Shown here: in pieces, positions 28,756 to 32,409 of the stretch
How positions within the stretch are numbered: position 1 is the stretch's first letter
How the letters are laid out: each line of letters begins with the position of its first letter
Source of the DNA: Nocardiopsis potens DSM 45234
GTDB taxonomy: Bacteria > Actinomycetota > Actinomycetes > Streptosporangiales > Streptosporangiaceae
NCBI RefSeq assembly: GCF_000341105.1
Contig: NZ_ANBB01000086.1
Span: 1-32,409 of the forward strand
Length of the DNA: 32,409 bases
Reading direction: 5' to 3'
Translations under genes and position numbers: made by a program
The notes under the pieces: model-generated
What the model was told of the DNA's origin: nothing
The model's database searches: none
Seen by the model: the letters and a program-made list of their open reading frames with translations, nothing else

Positions 28756-29136
28756 ATGGCCGCGCGCTGGGTGCGCTACACGATGCCGATCATGGTGCAG
28801 GTCGACTCCGACGACGAGGTCGCCCGGGTGGTCACCCTGCCCGAGGAGATCCGCGAGGACCGCGACGACCGGGGCGACTTCTGCGTCTACGACGCCGACT
28901 TCATCCGCCGCGACAGCGACTCGCCCGCCAGTATCCACGCCCAGCAGGCCGCCCGCCCGGAGTGGGAGTACGACCATCTGCGCGCCGGCCCGCCGAAGAA
29001 CTGGCCTGAGCCCGTGGAATGGGAGGAGGGCTTCGACCTGACGGAGGCCGACGACCGCTACGCCGACTTCTGCGTCTACGGGCGCTCCTACGCCGAGGGC
29101 AAGACGCCCCACCCCGACGACCGGTTCGAGTGGTGA
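28756..29136 (+). CDS. Hypothetical 126-aa acidic protein
   Basis: ATG 28756 with GAGGAGG upstream. MAARWVRYTMPIMVQVDSDDEVARVVTLPEEIREDRDDRGDFCVYDADFI forms a beta-rich acidic domain, with a similar strand FCVYG repeated near the end. DFCVYDADF and DFCVYGRSY look like an internal duplication. Acidic small proteins of this type sit in many actinobacterial plasmids, but I cannot name this one. It is coupled to the next gene by a GTGA overlap. Confidence 0.7.
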   Translation: MAARWVRYTMPIMVQVDSDDEVARVVTLPEEIREDRDDRGDFCVYDADFIRRDSDSPASIHAQQAARPEWEYDHLRAGPPKNWPEPVEWEEGFDLTEADDRYADFCVYGRSYAEGKTPHPDDRFEW

Positions 29137-29312
29137 GCCCGGTGTTCGCGGGCGACTTCCACCGCCGCAGGGCCCTGGCCGCCGACCGGCACCTCCGGCC
29201 GCTGCTCACCGAGGGCGAGGCCGAGACCGTCATCGACCTGCTCATGCGCCTGCACTCCGAGCACCCGGACGAGGACATCGGCGTGGTCGCCGGGGTGAGG
29301 GCCGCGGCATAA
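29133..29312 (+). CDS. Hypothetical 59-aa protein coupled to the previous gene
   Basis: GTG 29133 overlaps the upstream TGA. The sequence MSPVFAGDFHRRRALAADRHLRPLLTEGEAETVIDLLMRLHSEHPDEDIGVV is helical, with no motif beyond the acidic loop. It converges on the recombinase gene. Function unknown. Confidence 0.6.
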   Translation: MSPVFAGDFHRRRALAADRHLRPLLTEGEAETVIDLLMRLHSEHPDEDIGVVAGVRAAA

Positions 29313-29342
29313 GACCTCGGCGCAGCTCCAGGAGCCGCCGGG

Positions 29343-30362
29343 CTACAGCCCGATGTGGCGCAGCGGGTGGTTGGCCCACATCTCCGCGGGGCGGATGTAG
29401 GTGTCCACGGCGGTGGAGCGCTCGGACCAGCGGCCCTGGCGGGCGATCCAGGCCCGGCCGGCGCCGGAGGCCGCCGCGGCGGTGGCGGCCCCGGCGCGCA
29501 GCGAGTGCGCGGTGACCTCCCCCTCGACCCCGGCGGCCTCGGCCAACCGCTTGACCACCAGGTTGATGCCGGCGCCGCTCATCCGCCCGGTTCCGCGCCC
29601 GGAGGCGCCCGGGGTGCCGGCCAGGCGGCCGTGCCGGTCGACCGAGCGCAGCAGCGGCCCGTCGGCGACGCCGTGCTCGGCCAGGGCGGCGGTGTAGGCG
29701 CGCACGGTGCGCACCGGGCAGGTGAGCCGGTGGGTGCCGTAAGGCACGGGCACGCTCGCGCCGACGGCGTCCTTGTCGGTCTTGGACACGGCGACGAAGA
29801 CCTCCAGGCCGTCGTCGACCTCGGCCGCGTCGGCGACGTCGAGGCGGGCCAGCTCGCTGCGGCGCGCCATCATCGCGTACCCCAGCAGCAGCAGGGCGCG
29901 GTCGCGCAGCCCGACCAGGTCGTCGCCGGCCGCGGCCAGCATGCGGCGCAGCTGGGCCACGCTCAGCGCCGGGGCCCGGCGGGCGGCCGAGAGGCCGTTC
30001 TCGGCGCGCTCGTTGCGGTAGGCGCGCAGCACCAGCCGGGCGGCCTTCATCGGCGCCTTCGTGCCGGTGACCGCCTCGGTGTGGGAGGAGACCGCGCCCA
30101 GCGCCCGGTCGATGCTGGCCGGGGCCATGCCCTGATCGGCGAGGTGGTCGGCGTAGGAGGCCAGGGTCTCGGCGGTGGCCGGCAGCGCGGTGCGCCCGGC
30201 CGCGGCGCACCAGGAGGCGAAGCGGCCCCAGTCGCGGGCGTAGCCGGTGCGGGTGGAGGGGCGCCATGCCGCCGCGATGCGCTCGGCGGCCGAGGCGCTC
30301 AGCTCGCCGTCGGCGCCTTCGGGCAGCGCCGGCGTCGACGCGGCGGGGACGAGTTCGCTCAT
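29343..30362 (-). CDS. Cre-like tyrosine recombinase
   Basis: 339 aa, ATG 30362. The catalytic residues fall almost at the Cre positions: Arg 168 (YAMMARRSELARL), Lys 194 (SKTDKD), His 286 and Arg 289 (TAHSLRAGAA), Trp 312 (GRW) and nucleophile Tyr 322 (VDTYIRP). Cre has R173, K201, H289, R292, W315 and Y324 in 343 residues. The N-terminal core-binding domain also reads like Cre (MKAARLVLRAYRNERAENGL). A lox-like site lies 38 bp upstream of its ATG. Expected role: resolution of plasmid dimers, or integration. It lacks the extra arm-binding domain of lambda-type integrases, which favours simple Cre-type chemistry. Confidence 0.9.
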   Translation of the reverse strand: MSELVPAASTPALPEGADGELSASAAERIAAAWRPSTRTGYARDWGRFASWCAAAGRTALPATAETLASYADHLADQGMAPASIDRALGAVSSHTEAVTGTKAPMKAARLVLRAYRNERAENGLSAARRAPALSVAQLRRMLAAAGDDLVGLRDRALLLLGYAMMARRSELARLDVADAAEVDDGLEVFVAVSKTDKDAVGASVPVPYGTHRLTCPVRTVRAYTAALAEHGVADGPLLRSVDRHGRLAGTPGASGRGTGRMSGAGINLVVKRLAEAAGVEGEVTAHSLRAGAATAAAASGAGRAWIARQGRWSERSTAVDTYIRPAEMWANHPLRHIGL

Positions 30363-30400
30363 TCCGGGGCCTTCCGTTCGGTGTCCGGTTTCGCCTGGTT

Positions 30401-30434
30401 CTCGGTTTCGACAAGTCAGCTTATCGAAACCGAG
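30401..30434. repeat. lox-like recombination site upstream of the Cre-like gene
   Basis: Two 13-bp arms, CTCGGTTTCGACA (30401-30413) and TATCGAAACCGAG (30422-30434), are reverse complements at 12 of 13 positions. They flank an 8-bp spacer AGTCAGCT, giving 34 bp in all, the same 13-8-13 plan as loxP. An extra half-site GGTTTCG is at 30387. It lies between the recombinase start and the next gene and may also serve autoregulation. Confidence 0.75.
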
Positions 30435-30483
30435 CGGCCGACCGGAGGGCGATGCACCCGGGATGCGCCGCCCCCTGGCCGAC

Positions 30484-30702
30484 TCAGGACCCGAGGGACC
30501 AGAACGGCGCCTCGGTCGATGCCTCCTCCTCGATGCGCCGCTGCAGGCGCTCCAGGATCCCGGGCAGCAGGTCCAGCGCCTCGGAGACGGTATCCAGGGC
30601 GTCGGCCACATCCTCGGGGGCGCAATCGGCGGAGGCATCGACCGAGGCGGCCAGCTGCCGCACAGAGTCGTAGACGGCCTCGGCGGCGTCGGGGATGTCC
30701 AT
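30484..30702 (-). CDS. Hypothetical 72-aa helical protein
   Basis: ATG 30702, TGATG overlap with the upstream stop. MDIPDAAEAVYDSVRQLAASVDASADCAPEDVADALDTVSEALDLLPGILERLQRRIEEEAS is a helical bundle. The LLPGILERLQRRI part resembles the C-terminal helices of the upstream 154-aa protein and, more loosely, of the 607-aa transfer protein. Function unknown. Confidence 0.62.
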   Translation of the reverse strand: MDIPDAAEAVYDSVRQLAASVDASADCAPEDVADALDTVSEALDLLPGILERLQRRIEEEASTEAPFWSLGS

Positions 30703-31166
30703 CAGACGCCGGCGGCCTGGTCGGCGGGGACCGCCTCCCGGGGGCGCAGCTCCCCGGCGGCCTCGCGGGCCTCGCCCAGCGCTTCGGTCAGCGCCTCCGC
30801 CAGGGCCCGCGCCTCGGCCACCCGCAGCTGCAGGGCCCCCACCGCCGCATCGTCGGAGGCGGCGCCGTCGGCGACCGTGCGCTCGGGGTCGACGGCCAGC
30901 CGCCCGGCCGCGGTCTCGGCCCGCATCCACCCCCCGATCCGCTCGACCACCCGGGGCAGGTCGGCGGCGGCCTGCTCCAGGCGCTCCAGCACCGCGACCG
31001 CGTCGGCCGCCTCGGCCATCCCCTCCGGGACGTGTACCGCGGTGCCCAGCACGTTCACGGTGTCGGCCACCGCCTGGGCGACGTCGCGGGTGTAGGCCGG
31101 GGAGTGGGGGCCGAGGCGGCTCAAGACGAACGGCTGCTGCTGATCCTGCTGTTCCATGCCGACCAT
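30702..31166 (-). CDS. Hypothetical 154-aa helical protein
   Basis: ATG 31166, or ATG 31157 (MEQQDQQQ), neither with a strong ribosome site. Residues 28-75 (VAQAVADTVNVLGTAVHVPEGMAEAADAVAVLERLEQAAADLPRVVERIGGWM) and a second helical part (VGALQLRVAEARALAEALTEALGEAREAAGELR) suggest a coiled bundle. No motif of known function. It is co-transcribed with the 72-aa gene that overlaps its end. Confidence 0.65.
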   Translation of the reverse strand: MVGMEQQDQQQPFVLSRLGPHSPAYTRDVAQAVADTVNVLGTAVHVPEGMAEAADAVAVLERLEQAAADLPRVVERIGGWMRAETAAGRLAVDPERTVADGAASDDAAVGALQLRVAEARALAEALTEALGEAREAAGELRPREAVPADQAAGV

Positions 31167-31228
31167 GATCGCGGATCCGACCGGGGCCGCACCCGTAAAA
31201 ACCGATAAGACCCCGCCCGGGCGGTGAA

Positions 31229-31276
31229 TAAAAAAGCCCCCGACCGCCCTCCGGAGAAGGAGGGCGTGCGGGGGCT
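31229..31276 (-). terminator. Rho-independent terminator after the toxin-like gene
   Basis: GCCCCCG and GCCCTCC pair with GGAGGGC and CGGGGGC around a short loop. On the minus strand the stem is followed by a run of T's (complement of AAAAAA, 31230-31235). This is the clearest intrinsic terminator of the window. Confidence 0.88.
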
Positions 31277-31282
31277 TGAGGG

Positions 31283-31537
31283 TCAGCGGCGGGGGCGCAC
31301 CGCGACCACCCGGACGTGGTCGCTGTAGAGGGTCACCACCGCCTCGGTGCGGCCGGTGACCAGCACCCCGTGGTAGGGGACCGGGCCCAGCCCGCCGGGG
31401 GTGTAGGGGTCCAGCAGCGTGTAGGGGTCGGCCGCGGAGGCCAGCTTCATCAGCGCACCGGCGACCTCGTCGGCCTCACCGGCCGGCAGGGCCCGCACCT
31501 GCCTGCGGGCCAGGGGCTCCAGGGTGATCGGCCGCAC
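31283..31537 (-). CDS. RelE/ParE-type toxin-like protein, 84 aa
   Basis: GTG 31537 with GAGGAGCCCG in front. MRPITLEPLARRQVRALPAGEADEVAGALMKLASAADPY gives the strand-helix-helix start of the RelE fold. YHGVLVTGRTEAVVTLYSDHVRVVAVRPRR supplies the terminal strands and a basic tail. RelE-type toxins cleave ribosome-bound mRNA; ParE types poison gyrase. Which applies is not visible, and the usual catalytic Arg/His/Tyr set cannot be placed with certainty. The start lies within the end of the upstream acidic gene, as in many TA operons, and an intrinsic terminator follows. Confidence 0.5.
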   Translation of the reverse strand: MRPITLEPLARRQVRALPAGEADEVAGALMKLASAADPYTLLDPYTPGGLGPVPYHGVLVTGRTEAVVTLYSDHVRVVAVRPRR

Positions 31538-31736
31538 CGGGCTCCTCGTCCTCTCCGCGGATCATGGCCGCCCACTGGCGGCGGAAGTCGTCCTCGTCGT
31601 CGGCGTCGATGGTGATGCTGCCCTCGGGGGGCGGGGCGCCCAGGACCATGCGGCCGTATGAGGCGTAGACGGCCTCGATGGTCTCGGGGTCGGTGTCGGT
31701 GTACGGGGTGCGCTCCTGCACGGGCGGCCTCCTCAC
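31476..31736 (-). CDS. Putative antitoxin partner, 86 (or 81) aa
   Basis: GTG 31736 (GAGGAG upstream, GTGA overlap with the leader peptide) or GTG 31721 (GAGGAGG upstream). TDPETIEAVYASYGRMVLGAPPPEGSITIDADDEDDFRRQWAAMIRGEDEEP is a mostly acidic, partly helical protein; the tail is Pro/Gly-rich. It overlaps the toxin-like gene by 62 nt in another frame. The size, acidity and overlap fit an antitoxin, but no DNA-binding domain of a named class is visible. Confidence 0.48.
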   Translation of the reverse strand: MRRPPVQERTPYTDTDPETIEAVYASYGRMVLGAPPPEGSITIDADDEDDFRRQWAAMIRGEDEEPGAADHPGAPGPQAGAGPAGR

Positions 31737-31771
31737 GGTGCTCTCCTCAGGGTAGGCGCCATGGTGCTCAT
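31733..31771 (-). CDS. 12-aa coupling peptide (MSTMAPTLRRAP)
   Basis: ATG 31771 overlaps the stop of the 112-aa gene (ATGA), and its own stop overlaps GTG 31736 (GTGA). It would hand ribosomes from one gene to the next. It may have no other function. Confidence 0.35.
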   Translation of the reverse strand: MSTMAPTLRRAP

Positions 31772-32106
31772 GTCTCCTGTCCGTGCTCGTCGAGGGTGAT
31801 GTCGGCGATGATCCGCACCGTCACGGCGTCGTCCGGTCCGGCGTGGGCGGTGGCCTCGACCCTGCGGGTGACGCCGACGGTGGTCTCGTGCTCGGTGACG
31901 GGGCCAGCGTCCAGCAGGCCGGCCCAGGCGCCCACCGCCGCGCGCTTCTCGGCGGGGCCCGTCCACGGGTCGGGGGCGCCGGTCAGGGCGCTTGTGGTGT
32001 GCACGGTCCAGGTCAGCGGCGCCAGCCCGGCGTCGTGGCCTCTGCGGATCAGCTCGGCCAGCGTCGCGGTGGTGCGCAGCTGCCGGGCCAGGGTGTCGGT
32101 GGACAT
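31768..32106 (-). CDS. Hypothetical 112-aa protein
   Basis: ATG 32106 with AAAGGAG upstream. An N-terminal helix (LARQLRTTATLAELIRRGHDAGLAPLTWTVH) is followed by beta strands (VTEHETTVGVTRRVEATAHAGPDDAVTVRIIADITLDEHGQ). No family is recognised. It is the first visible gene of the putative TA operon. Confidence 0.65.
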   Translation of the reverse strand: MSTDTLARQLRTTATLAELIRRGHDAGLAPLTWTVHTTSALTGAPDPWTGPAEKRAAVGAWAGLLDAGPVTEHETTVGVTRRVEATAHAGPDDAVTVRIIADITLDEHGQET

Positions 32107-32181
32107 GTCGCTTCGCTCCTTTCGGAGAGGGGGTCGGCCTCCAGCATCACGCGCCGGAGGCGGGTGCGGGGGTGGATCGGC

Positions 32182-32409
32182 TCAGATCGCGAACAGCGCC
32201 TCCTGCACCGGCCGCGGCGGCTCCGTCGGGGCGGTGTGGCAGCCGCAGGAGCACACCCACCGGCACACCCGGTCGGCCAGCCACACCTGCGCCACGGCGG
32301 TACGGTGCCGGCCGGTGGCCGACGGGGTCGGGTGGGCATAGGGCTCGGCGAACTCCGCGGCGTACTCCCCGCCCGGGCGGAGGAGGCGCCCCTCCTCGAC
32401 CCGCCGCGG
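32182..32409 (-). CDS. Zn-knuckle protein, C-terminal part (5' end outside window)
   Basis: The frame is open from the window edge to TGA at 32182-32184, giving 75 residues. It contains RHRTAVAQVWLADRVCRWVCSCGCHTAPTEPP and ends VQEALFAI. The Cys cluster CRWVCSCGCH probably binds a metal. Nothing more can be said without the N-terminus. Confidence 0.55.
   Translation of the reverse strand, partial: PRRVEEGRLLRPGGEYAAEFAEPYAHPTPSATGRHRTAVAQVWLADRVCRWVCSCGCHTAPTEPPRPVQEALFAI

Overview
The window is very GC-rich throughout, with start codons split between ATG and GTG, a WhiB-type regulator, an FtsK/TraB-type DNA translocase and a GntR/UTRA repressor. This points to an actinobacterium (Nocardiopsis/Streptomyces-like, genus not determinable here). 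The gene content is that of an accessory replicon: a conjugative plasmid or plasmid-like integrative element with transfer, replication, partition and dimer-resolution modules. No rRNA, tRNA, CRISPR array or insertion sequence was seen.

Layout. (1) 1-3.3 kb, minus strand: the 5' part of a DnaN-like sliding clamp gene, a Nudix-like protein, a 51-aa peptide, an unknown protein and a PycTM-like three-helix membrane protein. The last faces a tiny plus-strand HTH gene across an operator-rich gap; a WhiB gene follows. Most genes are separated by strong GC hairpins. (2) 3.4-13.5 kb, minus strand: a long transfer operon whose first gene starts at 13512. Its middle is a chain of small, overlapping, translationally coupled genes. 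It then encodes an SpdB-like membrane/coiled-coil/winged-helix protein, a very basic membrane protein and the FtsK/TraB-like translocase. A dense GTTCC/GGAAC palindrome array lies directly behind the translocase gene. (3) 13.5-15.8 kb, plus: a divergent GntR/UTRA repressor with three operator copies in the shared promoter region, then an XRE-type regulator. (4) 16.1-18.6 kb, plus: a replication module. An initiator-like winged-helix protein carries a 15-bp-period iteron set and an AT-rich tract inside its own gene, and is followed immediately by a DnaB helicase gene, as in phage lambda O/P. (5) 18.7-24.6 kb: scattered Zn-knuckle and unknown genes, an EEP-fold nuclease/phosphatase, and two long non-coding gaps full of short palindromes. 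(6) 24.9-26.1 kb: parA and a small parB-like gene, flanked by a 33-bp inverted repeat built on an 18-mer that recurs elsewhere (candidate parS). (7) 26.1-27.9 kb: an M41-like HEAAH metallopeptidase and a putative HTH regulator embedded in six GTCAA-N7-TTGAC operators. (8) 28-32.4 kb: small unknown genes, a Cre-like tyrosine recombinase with a 13-8-13 lox-like site 38 bp upstream of its start codon, and a possible RelE-type toxin/antitoxin pair.

How the parts may work together (inference): the GntR protein holds the transfer operon off through an operator lying between -35 and -10. FtsK/TraB, the SpdB-like protein and the small membrane proteins move DNA using the palindrome array as the cis site. 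The initiator, DnaB and the clamp drive replication. ParA/ParB, the Cre/lox-like system and the TA pair stabilise inheritance. The protease/regulator pair looks like an inducible switch.
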